NCBI GenBank assembly: GCA_965214625.1
Contig: OZ243962.1
Location: 2,914,001 to 2,978,000, forward strand
Origin: G965214625 sp965214625
GTDB taxonomy: Bacteria; Pseudomonadota; Gammaproteobacteria; Arenicellales; Poriferihabitantaceae
Length of the DNA: 64,000 nt
Reading direction: 5' to 3'
Below the pieces are notes generated by a model, which saw nothing but the letters and a program-made list of their open reading frames with translations, was not told the DNA's origin and made no database searches. The position numbers and the translations under genes were made by a program. Below, in pieces: positions 9,019-17,351 of this stretch (the first letter of the stretch is position 1; every line of letters starts with the position of its first letter).

Positions 9019-11262
9019 GTGCCGCATTCAACTTATCTGCCACATCAAATGGGAACTGCTGAAGTCAGTCCCACCGGTGCATTTGAAGCCGGTTCCTATC
9101 AGGAATTCATGGTGACCTATACGGCAGGTCATTTCGGCATCGACGACACCGGCTCAATCAAAATTGTCCATCGATTTGCCTCGGATATGGGGCGTCCGCA
9201 ATTTTCGGATCCCCGTGCACCCAACTATACGACCGTGACAGCGAGTAACGGTGCGATACTGCATGTCGAATACGACATGAAACGGAATATCCGGCCTTGG
9301 GACAAGACACTGTATATTAAAGTAGTGAGAGGTTTCCTGCGCCAGGGAGACCGCATCATCGTTAAGTTTGGTGATCGCAGTCAGGGTTCTCCCGGGATAC
9401 GCATTCAGACATTCTGTGAGACGACTTTCGAATTCAGAGTCCTGGTGGATGCGTTTGCGACCTACCATTATGTCGAGTTGCCGGAACAACCTGTCATTGC
9501 CATTGTTCCGGGCCCTCCCAACCTTGTCAAGGCCATCATGCCGACCATGGTGCTGGTCGGCAGGACATTCAGGCTGTGTCTTAAGGGGGAGGACAGGTGG
9601 GGCAACCCATCGGACCGATGTCAGGGTCGATTCCAACTGTGCGCCAATCTGGCCGTCGAGGGATTGCCCGGTGAATTTACCTTTGAACCCGGCTCGTTTT
9701 CAGTGATTTTGAGCCCCCTGAGGGTCCATGAGACGGGTGATTTGATTGTGACCGTGATCGATGATAACGGTCATGTGATCGCAAGGTCGAATCCGAACCG
9801 GATTGTTGAACAGGCACCACTGCTCCCTTATTGGGGGGATTTGCACGGGCAGTCGGAAGAGACCATTGGGACCAATTCGGCGAGAGACTTTTTTCTGTTT
9901 GCCCGAGACAAGGCTTTTCTCGATGTCTGCTCCCATCAGGGAAATGATTTTCAGATCACTACCCCATTTTGGGAACATTTGAACGCATTGTCTTTCGAAT
10001 TCACTGAAAACAATCGGTTCATTGTTTTCCCCGGATGGGAATGGTCCGGCAACACGGGCGTTGGGGGCGATCGGAACGTCCTTCACATGGTCGAAGGGCG
10101 TCCGATCCATCGATCGTCCCATGCGCTGGTAGAGGATCGATCGGATATCGACTCCGATTCGATATCCGCTGAAAAATTGTTTGCGGATTTGAAGGGAGAA
10201 GACTGCACGGTGTTTGCGCATATTGGTGGACGGTATGCGGATATCAAGATGGCTCATGACCATCAATTGGAACGCGCCGTCGAGGTGCATTCTGCCTGGG
10301 GGACATTCGAATGGTTGCTTGAGGATGCCTTCGAGCAGGGTTATCGTGTCGGGATCGTCTCCAATTCCGATGGACACAAGGGTCGGCCGGGTGCCTCCCA
10401 TCCCGGTGCTACCAAGTTTGGTGCATACGGTGGGTTGACCTGCTTGTTGGCACCCGCGTTTACCCGGGCCGGAATGATGCAGGCCTTGCGTGCACGACAT
10501 CACTACGGGACGACAGGCTGTCGAATGTTTCTCAGTACCGGAGTCGAATTCGATGCCCCCGCCCTGTTGTTTCCCGACGATCCCAATCTGGGGGAGACGG
10601 TCCCCCGTCCGGTCACGTCGGCAATGATGGGAGATATTGTACGAAGTGATCAATCAACCGTGAAGTTCAGCCTACACATCCATGGCTCAGCACCGATCGA
10701 GCGGGTCGATCTTCGCAACGGACTGGAGACACTGGAAGTCTATCGCCCGTATCGGGAAAAGGACCTTGGTCGGCGTATCAGGGTATTGTGGGAAGGCTCC
10801 GAGTACCGTGGCAGAGGCCGGGAAACCATCTGGGACGGATATGCAGAAATCACCACAAACCGGTTTACCAAAGTCGAACCGATCAATCGTTATAACATTG
10901 ACAAACAATTCGAGCAGACCGATGCAAACAAACTCGAATGGAGTGCGCTTACGACGGGCGGCTTTGGTGGCTTTGATGCCTGGTTGGCGCATCCGGCGGC
11001 CGGTGTGTTGTCAATACGAACCCCCTTGATTCAACAGGATATTCCGGTCAAGGATATTGCACGCGATGAAATGGTTTTCGAAAATGGCGGAATTCATCGG
11101 CGCATTCGGGTTTTCCGGCTGCCAGACAGTAATTCCCATTATGAAATAAAGCTGGACAGGTGCATATCGCTTCGGCGTGAAGGAGATAATGCGCTGTATG
11201 TCAGGGTCACACAGGAAGACGGCCATTTTATCTGGGCCAGTCCGATCTATCTATTTCGATAG
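9019..11262 (+). CDS. DUF3604 / PHP-like metal-dependent protein, 747 aa
   Basis: The central third resembles the PHP-type metal-binding barrel annotated as DUF3604. Its motifs are YWGDLHGQSEE near residue 275, CSHQGND near 305, FAHIGGRY near 400, EVHSAWG near 420 and NSDGHKGRPG near 452. The histidines and aspartates in these motifs would bind two or three metal ions. The N-terminal 260 residues look beta-rich and the C-terminal 220 are unassigned. The family is widespread in environmental bacteria and its reaction is not established; hydrolysis of a phosphoester or amide is plausible. The start is uncertain: GTG at 9019 (used here, stop codon 28 bases upstream in frame) or ATG at 9049, and neither has a clear ribosome binding site. 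Confidence 0.75.
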   Translation: MPHSTYLPHQMGTAEVSPTGAFEAGSYQEFMVTYTAGHFGIDDTGSIKIVHRFASDMGRPQFSDPRAPNYTTVTASNGAILHVEYDMKRNIRPWDKTLYIKVVRGFLRQGDRIIVKFGDRSQGSPGIRIQTFCETTFEFRVLVDAFATYHYVELPEQPVIAIVPGPPNLVKAIMPTMVLVGRTFRLCLKGEDRWGNPSDRCQGRFQLCANLAVEGLPGEFTFEPGSFSVILSPLRVHETGDLIVTVIDDNGHVIARSNPNRIVEQAPLLPYWGDLHGQSEETIGTNSARDFFLFARDKAFLDVCSHQGNDFQITTPFWEHLNALSFEFTENNRFIVFPGWEWSGNTGVGGDRNVLHMVEGRPIHRSSHALVEDRSDIDSDSISAEKLFADLKGEDCTVFAHIGGRYADIKMAHDHQLERAVEVHSAWGTFEWLLEDAFEQGYRVGIVSNSDGHKGRPGASHPGATKFGAYGGLTCLLAPAFTRAGMMQALRARHHYGTTGCRMFLSTGVEFDAPALLFPDDPNLGETVPRPVTSAMMGDIVRSDQSTVKFSLHIHGSAPIERVDLRNGLETLEVYRPYREKDLGRRIRVLWEGSEYRGRGRETIWDGYAEITTNRFTKVEPINRYNIDKQFEQTDANKLEWSALTTGGFGGFDAWLAHPAAGVLSIRTPLIQQDIPVKDIARDEMVFENGGIHRRIRVFRLPDSNSHYEIKLDRCISLRREGDNALYVRVTQEDGHFIWASPIYLFR

Positions 11263-11280
11263 GCGTTTTTCGATGGGGTG

Positions 11281-11733
11281 TTATGGATCATCACGACCCG
11301 ACAGAGACGGGGTAGGGGAATGACAGTCTTTGCAGATTCCGTACAGGGTCAAGGAGTGATCCTGGATGATGAAGCCATTGTCTTCGGCTACTTTTTCCTG
11401 AAGTGATTCGATTCGTTTGTTCAAGAACTCGGTGACACTGCCGCATTTGACACAGACCATGTGGTCATGGTGATCTTCATCATTGAGTTCAAACACAGAG
11501 TGAGAGCGGTCACCTTCGAAATGGTGCCTGATGACAAGTCCGGCTTCTTCGAACTGGGTCAGGACGCGATAAACGGTTGCGAGTCCGATTGACTCGTGTT
11601 CATCAAGCAACACCCGATAGACATCTTCGGCAGACATGTGGCGGACAGCACTGTTTTCCATAATGGCCAGTACCTTTAACCGGGGGAGGGTGGTTTTCAG
11701 TCCTGCCTGTTTCAGGTCACGGCGATGGGCCAT
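11281..11733 (-). CDS. fur: Ferric uptake regulator Fur
   Basis: This 150-residue repressor matches Fur in length and pattern. It has an N-terminal winged helix with TLPRLKVLAIME and the recognition helix region SIGLATVYRVLTQFEEAGLV (about 48-67). The metal-binding dimerisation half contains HHFEGDRSHSVFEL, EDHHDHMVCVKCG and GICKDC, so both cysteine pairs of the structural zinc site are present. Fe(II)-loaded Fur represses iron uptake genes. The gene is convergent with the DUF3604 gene, with 18 bp between the stops, and has its own consensus-like promoter. Confidence 0.95.
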   Translation of the reverse strand: MAHRRDLKQAGLKTTLPRLKVLAIMENSAVRHMSAEDVYRVLLDEHESIGLATVYRVLTQFEEAGLVIRHHFEGDRSHSVFELNDEDHHDHMVCVKCGSVTEFLNKRIESLQEKVAEDNGFIIQDHSLTLYGICKDCHSPTPSLSGRDDP

Positions 11734-12058
11734 GCTATGTCACGTTATTTTCCTGTTTGTACGCTCATTATACCCCATCTCCGTAAATCGTGTCATTGGC
11801 AAAACCCCGAGGTCTTGTCAAGCACAATGTATTGGAGTCACAGGTTCTTTGAGTCCGGCAGTTTCATGTTTTCACCAGGTTTCGATCATCGAGAAATTTG
11901 GTGTTATCGGTGTGAAGGGGATGATACACCGCCTGTCAGGGTCACTCAGGAAAGTGACCGTGTTCTCCAGCCCAAAGTCTGGCTCTATACTTCTCAAGCG
12001 TCCTTTTGACGGGCTGGCGTGGGTTGTCATGACCCGACAGGTCGCAGTCGGACAAGGA
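11734..12058. other. Intergenic region between fur and the hydro-lyase beta gene
   Basis: This 325-base stretch separates the start of fur from the end of the minus-strand Frd-hydratase operon. Apart from the fur promoter near its left end I see no convincing gene, RNA or repeat. No strong intrinsic terminator was recognised for the incoming operon. Confidence 0.5.
11767..11796 (-). promoter_or_regulatory. Candidate sigma-70 promoter of fur
   Basis: Read on the minus strand, ATGACA (-35, 5 of 6 consensus bases) is followed after 18 bases by a perfect TATAAT (-10). Transcription would begin about 25 bases upstream of the fur ATG. No convincing Fur box overlaps it. Confidence 0.6.
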
Positions 12059-12739
12059 TCAGATCAATTCGTCCTTGCGGTTGTTGGTTTCCCCGTATCG
12101 GCTAAGCGCAGGCGGCTTTAACCCGTCATACAGTTTGGTCAGTTTGGGATTGATTTGTCTGGCCTGTTGTTCGAACAGACTGTTTCCCATCAAATCACTC
12201 TCGACGATAAATGGCCCGAAGCTTTCAACGTCAAACACCCACATCGCCTGGGCATTGCCCAGTTCCTCAAGCCAGTGGACTTCCCTGACTTTCCGTATGC
12301 CCCGTCCCAACAGGGCGCCCGTCCCGTATCCGACCGTGGTGAGATAGAGGGCTCCTGCCGGAACAAACAGTGCCCTGTACTGAGCCTCCGTCATACCCCC
12401 TTTGCCAATGATGATTTTTGTGCCGGATAGATCAAACCAGTCTTTCATCCATTGGGCAAATCGAAAACTGGCGGTGGCCGTGACGCCACCGACCGTGTAG
12501 CTGCCATCAGCTTCAACTGCGGCTGCCGGCGAGCAATGGAAATTGACGTTACTCAGGTTTGGCAGGCCGACAGGTAGTGCCGCTCCCTCCTCCAGTACTC
12601 TTTTGTAGACGCCCTCACGGCCGGTATAGATGACCCCATCGAGGTAGACGACATTGCCGATTTCAAGCGCGGCGAGGTCGTCGGGATCAACCGGACTAGT
12701 CAGCCGGATTGTCTTGAATGTTGCAGGTCCGGTTGCCAT
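12059..12739 (-). CDS. Fe-S hydro-lyase beta subunit (fumarase / L-tartrate dehydratase type)
   Basis: The 226-residue product is the beta (C-terminal) domain of two-subunit class I fumarase/tartrate dehydratase enzymes. It shows the early strand LTSPVDPDDLAALEIGNVVYL, the loop TATASFRFAQWM that aligns with the family TTxxRMD/E loop, and IIIGKGGM with the lysine of the active site. Thr and Arg of the loop are kept, but the Met-Asp/Glu that usually follows is Phe-Ala. I start it at ATG 12739, inside the alpha gene (40-base overlap), preceded by GAGAAGAGAGA. It ends the Frd-like operon. The substrate may be fumarate, tartrate, mesaconate or a related diacid. Confidence 0.82.
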   Translation of the reverse strand: MATGPATFKTIRLTSPVDPDDLAALEIGNVVYLDGVIYTGREGVYKRVLEEGAALPVGLPNLSNVNFHCSPAAAVEADGSYTVGGVTATASFRFAQWMKDWFDLSGTKIIIGKGGMTEAQYRALFVPAGALYLTTVGYGTGALLGRGIRKVREVHWLEELGNAQAMWVFDVESFGPFIVESDLMGNSLFEQQARQINPKLTKLYDGLKPPALSRYGETNNRKDELI

Positions 12740-13665
12740 TCGACAGTCTCTCTTCTCATATATGGGGTAAACCACTTCGGATCAGTGCGGTACTCGGTGG
12801 CTCCGTCGGCATGGATGCGCACTGTGGCCCGTCGAGAGGACAAGCAAAAGGCATGAACACTCATTGGCATGCCGCCGGTATGGGTATAGCCCACTTCAAT
12901 GTGGCAATCCGCGACCATGGATGACCCGACAAATCCCATTGCCCCCATGCCGATCTGATTGCCCAATGTCTGTAATTCGAGTTCAAGCGCGGCAATTTTC
13001 GGGTCGGGGTGACGGTCACCGACAACCCGAAGACAGGCGGCCTGCTTGCCCAGAACCATGGTAATGTCTTTTGAGCCACCCAGCCCGATACCGACGATCG
13101 CCGGTTGACAGGCCAGTCCCCGCTTGCCAAAGGCAATTAAAGTATCCAGAAAAAAGCGTTTGATGCCATCTATTCCATCGCCGGGGAACAACATGCGATA
13201 GTCGGTGCCAAACAAGCCGCCTTTGTGTACAGTGGTAATGTCGATCCAGTCCGTATCCGGCTCGAAGCTCCATTCGACTTCCGGGGCATTGATACCCACA
13301 TTATTGTTGAAATCGGTTCGCCATAACGGGTGCACCCGATTCGGTCTCAGTGGTACATCATGGGTGGCTCGCGCAGTGGCCTTTCGCAAGGCGCGTTCAA
13401 TGCCGATGAACCCGGTCTCGGTACTTGCGTGGTTCCCGTACTTGACGTAAAACCGCGGCAGGCCCGAATCGGCACACATCGGTCTTCGGTCAGAGGTGGC
13501 CGCTTCCCAATTTTCGATCATGGTTTTCAGGACGAAACACGATAGATCGCCCTCTTCCTTGTTCGCCATTGCGACAATACTGCTGCGATAATCTTCGGGA
13601 ATGTCAATCGCGGCATTGAACATGATCCGGTAAGCAGCACTTTCAATGGTGTTTTCCGTGATCAT
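12700..13665 (-). CDS. Fe-S hydro-lyase alpha subunit (fumarase / L-tartrate dehydratase type)
   Basis: The 321-residue alpha subunit would carry an oxygen-sensitive [4Fe-4S] cluster. Candidate ligands are Cys64 in MCADSGLP, Cys186 in GLACQPAIVG and Cys274 in HAFCLSSRRA, with spacing close to that of class I fumarases. Asp66 two residues after the first cysteine and His262 in THTGGMP match catalytic residues of the family. Separate alpha and beta genes are typical of TtdAB-type enzymes and of many fumarases annotated in bacteria, whereas E. coli FumA is a single chain. Twelve bases separate it from the upstream flavoprotein gene, indicating co-transcription and a joint pathway. Confidence 0.87.
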   Translation of the reverse strand: MITENTIESAAYRIMFNAAIDIPEDYRSSIVAMANKEEGDLSCFVLKTMIENWEAATSDRRPMCADSGLPRFYVKYGNHASTETGFIGIERALRKATARATHDVPLRPNRVHPLWRTDFNNNVGINAPEVEWSFEPDTDWIDITTVHKGGLFGTDYRMLFPGDGIDGIKRFFLDTLIAFGKRGLACQPAIVGIGLGGSKDITMVLGKQAACLRVVGDRHPDPKIAALELELQTLGNQIGMGAMGFVGSSMVADCHIEVGYTHTGGMPMSVHAFCLSSRRATVRIHADGATEYRTDPKWFTPYMRRETVEWQPDLQHSRQSG

Positions 13666-13677
13666 GGTCTGTCCCCG

Positions 13678-15441
13678 CTATACGTTTGCCGGGACAATAG
13701 TATCATGCCCTACCAGGGAATTACCCGGTTTGACGAGATTGAATATCACCGATTTGTTTTCAACGCTGATTCGCGGGCAATCAGGATCGGTCTGACGGGC
13801 TGTCTGGGTGAAATACGAGGCATGCAAATCACCTTCCGCGGTGAAATCCTCTCGATAGTGGGCACCGCGTGAGTTTTCCCTTGATAGTGCCGCATGGGCG
13901 ATGACTTCGGACAGGTCGAGCAGATTCTTGAGGTTAAGCCAATCGTGCCAGGCGGGATTGTAGATTCTGTTGCGACCCGACAGTCCCGTTTGTTGGAGTT
14001 CTGCCTGTAACGCGGTGATGTCCGCCAGTCCCTGCTTCAGTCCCTTTTCGGTTCGCATGATACCGACATGATGCCACATGGTTTCCATCAGTTGATCCCG
14101 AATAGGATGAATATTGCCGGGTGGCCGATCAAATGGTATCAGCGACTGTCCGATTGCCGCCTTGATCGCTCGGTAATCCGGTTCCCTCCAGTGCAGCTCC
14201 CGGGTGACTACCTCAGCCATCACATCACCGGCGATGCCCCCGTAGACGGTGGAATTGGCGACGCCATTGCCTCCCAGGCGATTGGCACCATGTGCCCCTC
14301 CGGCATCTTCGCCGGCGACATACAGACCGGGCAGGGCGGTTCGCGTGGTCGGATCACAAACCACGCCACCCATCAGGTAATGGGCGGTCGGCACGACTTC
14401 AACCCGGCCGGCGGCAAGGTCGAAACCGCAGTCGGCACAACGCCGGACCATGCCGCTGAACTGTCGGGTCACCTTGTCGGGTCCCAAATGGGCCATCGAG
14501 AGATACACTCCTCCGTTCGGCGTGGTATTTCCCTTGCGCAGTTCGGCATAGATACCGCGGCTCACAATGTCACGGGTTGCGCGCTCGCCAGCCGGATCGT
14601 GGTTGAACAGGAATCGTTTGCCGCGGACATTGATCAAATGGCCGCCGGCCCCGCGCAGTCCTTCCTCAAGGACCGTGCCGGTCATCCGGGTGTGATTCCC
14701 TGCCAGCAGACCGGTGGGATGAAATTGCACCATCTCCATATCCCGCAATGGCAACCCGAGACGAAAAGCCATCGCCAGACCATCCATCGATTTGTCGCCA
14801 GAAGGGGTATGATATCTGTACATCGTCGGACCGCCACCGGTGGCCAGCAGCACGGCTTTGGTCTGCACAAAGACAAAATCCCCCGAGCGAATATCGACCA
14901 GCAGGACGCCGGCCAGGGCGTCTCCTGCTTGATCGGGAATCAGCGCAATCGCACGATACTCCTCCATGAGTCCGAGTGGCAGTGCCCGCACCTGCTCCAT
15001 TAATCGGTTGATGATTTCGATACCGGTGAGGTCTCCCTTGTGGACGGTTCGATCAAAGGTCTGGCCTGCAAAGGCCTTGTGGTGCAAGGAGCCGTCCCGA
15101 TTACGATCAAAGAAGCACCCGAACTCATTTTCGAGTTCCTGCACACGGATCACGGCCGTTTCACAAAGCCGCCACACCATATCCTGGTTAGGCAGCCACT
15201 TGCCACCCTGGATCGTGTCCATGAAGTGCCTTTCGACCGAATCCCCCGGACTGAGGGCCACGTTGTATCCGCCCTGAACCATGCGTGTGCAGCCACACTT
15301 CCCGACCAATCCTTTTGTCGCTAACAGGATGTTCAGGTCCGGATTGGCTTTATGGGCATGCAATGCGGCAAACAAGCCGGCTCCGCCACTGCCCAAAATC
15401 AGGATATCCGTATGGAGGGTCCGGACGTGGTTTTCAGACAT
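13678..15441 (-). CDS. Succinate dehydrogenase/fumarate reductase-like flavoprotein subunit
   Basis: This 587-residue protein is an SdhA/FrdA homologue. It keeps the FAD-binding GSGGAG (17-22) and the active-site blocks QFHPTG (239-244), EEGLRGAGG (259-267, catalytic Arg263), TAHYLMGG (352-359) and HGANRLGGN (384-392). However, at the position of the histidine that carries covalent FAD in standard SdhA/FrdA (SHTVAAQGG) it reads GCTRMVQGG, so residue 51 is Cys. FAD is therefore probably non-covalent, or linked differently. The gene lies between membrane anchor and hydratase genes, with 6- and 12-base gaps. A canonical sdhA exists elsewhere in the window (38795). It could act as a fumarate reductase, or as a dehydrogenase for a substituted succinate. 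Confidence 0.9.
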   Translation of the reverse strand: MSENHVRTLHTDILILGSGGAGLFAALHAHKANPDLNILLATKGLVGKCGCTRMVQGGYNVALSPGDSVERHFMDTIQGGKWLPNQDMVWRLCETAVIRVQELENEFGCFFDRNRDGSLHHKAFAGQTFDRTVHKGDLTGIEIINRLMEQVRALPLGLMEEYRAIALIPDQAGDALAGVLLVDIRSGDFVFVQTKAVLLATGGGPTMYRYHTPSGDKSMDGLAMAFRLGLPLRDMEMVQFHPTGLLAGNHTRMTGTVLEEGLRGAGGHLINVRGKRFLFNHDPAGERATRDIVSRGIYAELRKGNTTPNGGVYLSMAHLGPDKVTRQFSGMVRRCADCGFDLAAGRVEVVPTAHYLMGGVVCDPTTRTALPGLYVAGEDAGGAHGANRLGGNGVANSTVYGGIAGDVMAEVVTRELHWREPDYRAIKAAIGQSLIPFDRPPGNIHPIRDQLMETMWHHVGIMRTEKGLKQGLADITALQAELQQTGLSGRNRIYNPAWHDWLNLKNLLDLSEVIAHAALSRENSRGAHYREDFTAEGDLHASYFTQTARQTDPDCPRISVENKSVIFNLVKPGNSLVGHDTIVPANV

Positions 15442-15447
15442 GACGCA

Positions 15448-15789
15448 CTACAACGCTTCGAGTAAAAAACAGCAGGCAATCGCCAGTGACCCGGCGACAG
15501 AAAGGGCTACCCATGTTTTTTGTCTTGGACTCCAGGGCAGCCACTCCAGCGCCATGATGCGCAACCCGCCGAAAAGATGAATCGATAACAGGAAGATCAG
15601 GCCAAATTCGGCCATTTTGACCGTCGGCTGTTGACTCCAGGTTAGGAATTGGTCGAAAGCCGCGGTCTCACGAATGGACAGGCCCAACACATAGAAATGG
15701 ACCGGCAGAAACAGCACCAGCAACAGGCCGGACAGACGGTGAACGAGAAAAGCCAGCCACAGCGGATGGGTACGATGCGACGGTTTCAT
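15448..15789 (-). CDS. Membrane anchor subunit of the Frd-like complex (second)
   Basis: A 113-residue protein with three predicted membrane helices, starting at ATG 15789 in a 4-base ATGA overlap with the preceding anchor gene. It contains VHRLSGLLL, then His31 in FLPVHFYVL and His71 in LSIHLFGGLRIMALEWL. These histidines are candidate axial haem b ligands or quinone-site residues. The His-to-Arg-to-Trp spacing in the last motif is the same as in the first anchor, so the two look like paralogues. Together they would bind the FrdA/FrdB dimer to the inner membrane and exchange electrons with quinone. Confidence 0.82.
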   Translation of the reverse strand: MKPSHRTHPLWLAFLVHRLSGLLLVLFLPVHFYVLGLSIRETAAFDQFLTWSQQPTVKMAEFGLIFLLSIHLFGGLRIMALEWLPWSPRQKTWVALSVAGSLAIACCFLLEAL

Positions 15790-16118
15790 TGGCTGACCAG
15801 CGCAAGGACCGCCTGCAGACCGAGTGCCAGCAGCAGCCCGAAGAGCAGCCAGGAGATCACACCCAGCATGGTCCCGCGCAGGTGAAGCCATTCATATGCG
15901 ATGACCCGGATTCCGATGGCTCCATGGACGGCAACGGCGAGGACAAACAATCCGTAAAGCATGGCCCAAAACAGGCTGCCTTGTGTTCTCGACAGTATTT
16001 CGCTTGAATCCAGTCCCCCCTGTACCGCATAGATGATCATGGCGAGATGGATGAGGACCAGTGGTGCCAGCAACAGGGCACTGAGTCGTTGGGCAAGAAA
16101 CAGTTTGGCGGTTAACAC
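15786..16118 (-). CDS. Membrane anchor subunit of the Frd-like complex (first)
   Basis: A 110-residue, three-helix protein. I choose the GTG at 16118, which overlaps the stop of the iron-sulfur gene in the string GTGTTAA; longer starts would lie deep inside that gene. Motifs are AQRLSALLL, His24 in LVLIHLAMI and His65 in VAVHGAIGIRVIAYEWL. The pattern R-L-S, then His 13 residues after that Arg, then a second His about 40 residues later with Arg six and Trp twelve residues beyond, is repeated in the next gene. It is a cytochrome b or quinone-binding anchor of the SdhC/SdhD class. Confidence 0.82.
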   Translation of the reverse strand: MLTAKLFLAQRLSALLLAPLVLIHLAMIIYAVQGGLDSSEILSRTQGSLFWAMLYGLFVLAVAVHGAIGIRVIAYEWLHLRGTMLGVISWLLFGLLLALGLQAVLALVSQ

Positions 16119-16837
16119 GACGTGCGTCCCGGCAATATGGCCCTGGTTGCCATCCGCTTCAGACCGGCAATGGCTGCGGTCGGATTCAATCCGTTGGGAC
16201 AGAGCGTCCGACAACTTTGGTGGGAATGGCAGTTATGGCATCCCTTTTTCGATGAAATGGCCTGCAGACGCGCTGTCTGGTGGGTATCTCTGACATCATT
16301 GAACAGCGTCCAGGCCCGATTGAGTGCTGCCGGCCCAAAATAGTCGGGATTCCATGTCACGGTATCGCAGGCAGCATAACAGACGGCGCAGTTGATGCAT
16401 TCAATGCCGTCATCGGCGGCTTTTCGCTGTGGCGAATCTGGAGAGAGGGACTCAACCGCATCGTATCGGGTTTTTGAGGGATAAAACTGGCCTTTCGCTT
16501 CGGCCCATTTGTCAAAGAAGGGCGTCAAGTCGCATACCAGGTCCTTGACCACCGGTAGATTTCGTAACGGTTCAATAGTGATGTGCCGCGTGTCGGTCAC
16601 TTTTTTGACATGGGTTCGACAGGTCCATCTGGGTTTTCCGTTGACCGTCATGGCACAGGAACCACACATGCCGACCCGGCAGGCGAACCGGTATCCCAAG
16701 TCCGGTTCGGCATTTTGCTGAACCCAGGTGACAACGTCCAAAATGGTCTGATTAGCCATTTCGGGTACCTGATAGTGCACCATTTTACCGCCTGAACGGT
16801 CTCCACGCCACACACGAACGGATAAAGAGGGTTGCAT
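16112..16837 (-). CDS. Succinate dehydrogenase/fumarate reductase-like iron-sulfur subunit
   Basis: The first gene of the minus-strand operon encodes a 241-residue FrdB/SdhB homologue, starting at ATG 16837. The N-terminal [2Fe-2S] ferredoxin domain has CRVGMCGSC and a fourth Cys73 in RWTC. The C-terminal ferredoxin domain has CINCAVCYAAC for a [4Fe-4S] cluster and CHSHQSCRTLCP for the third cluster. It passes electrons between the flavoprotein and the membrane anchors. The start is preceded only by a weak GAAAG. No clear promoter was identified in the 514 bases upstream. Confidence 0.9.
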   Translation of the reverse strand: MQPSLSVRVWRGDRSGGKMVHYQVPEMANQTILDVVTWVQQNAEPDLGYRFACRVGMCGSCAMTVNGKPRWTCRTHVKKVTDTRHITIEPLRNLPVVKDLVCDLTPFFDKWAEAKGQFYPSKTRYDAVESLSPDSPQRKAADDGIECINCAVCYAACDTVTWNPDYFGPAALNRAWTLFNDVRDTHQTARLQAISSKKGCHNCHSHQSCRTLCPNGLNPTAAIAGLKRMATRAILPGRTSC

Positions 16838-17351
16838 TTCTTTCAATCTAAGCGATCCATGGATTTCAACTGTCTTGCCAACCGGTGCGACTACCACATT
16901 GAGCTATCAATTAAGGATGAGTCGGTTACAATGATTTGATCCGTGTTGACACACAAGTAACAGTATGGGTGAAACCGAAACGTACTCGAATGGGGGTTTG
17001 AATCGAGGATTATATACTCAACTCCACTGAATCGACCCATTGTTTTCAAGAACAGGCAGGACACCGGGCAAATGGAAACGTACAAGCGGTGTCGATGCAT
17101 TTCGGATTTTCCGTGATCGATCGTTGATCTCCCTCAAGGATGACTGTGCCAGATAAAGCCAGACTTCCGTCTTTCGTTGTCGCATGGAGAGTAAGGAGTG
17201 CATCGAACACCGCCCATGGGCCTTGATGGTAAAATTATGATTGAGCAGGATGCTAAAGATAGCTTTCATCTATAAAGCTGTTTATACTGTCGGTTCGCTG
17301 AATATTGTTGTTTTTGGTCGTATCAATGCAATCTCCCAGGAGGATGAATAT
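16838..17351. other. Divergent intergenic region between the Frd-like operon and the Liv operon
   Basis: About 510 bases with no gene I can support. It must hold the promoters of both operons. Visible elements are a palindromic GTGTTGACACAC near 16940, an imperfect inverted repeat AGCTTT-7-AAAGCT (17261-17279), and the strong AGGAGG ribosome binding site (17338-17343) of the substrate-binding protein gene. Shared regulation of the two operons is possible but not shown. Confidence 0.4.
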
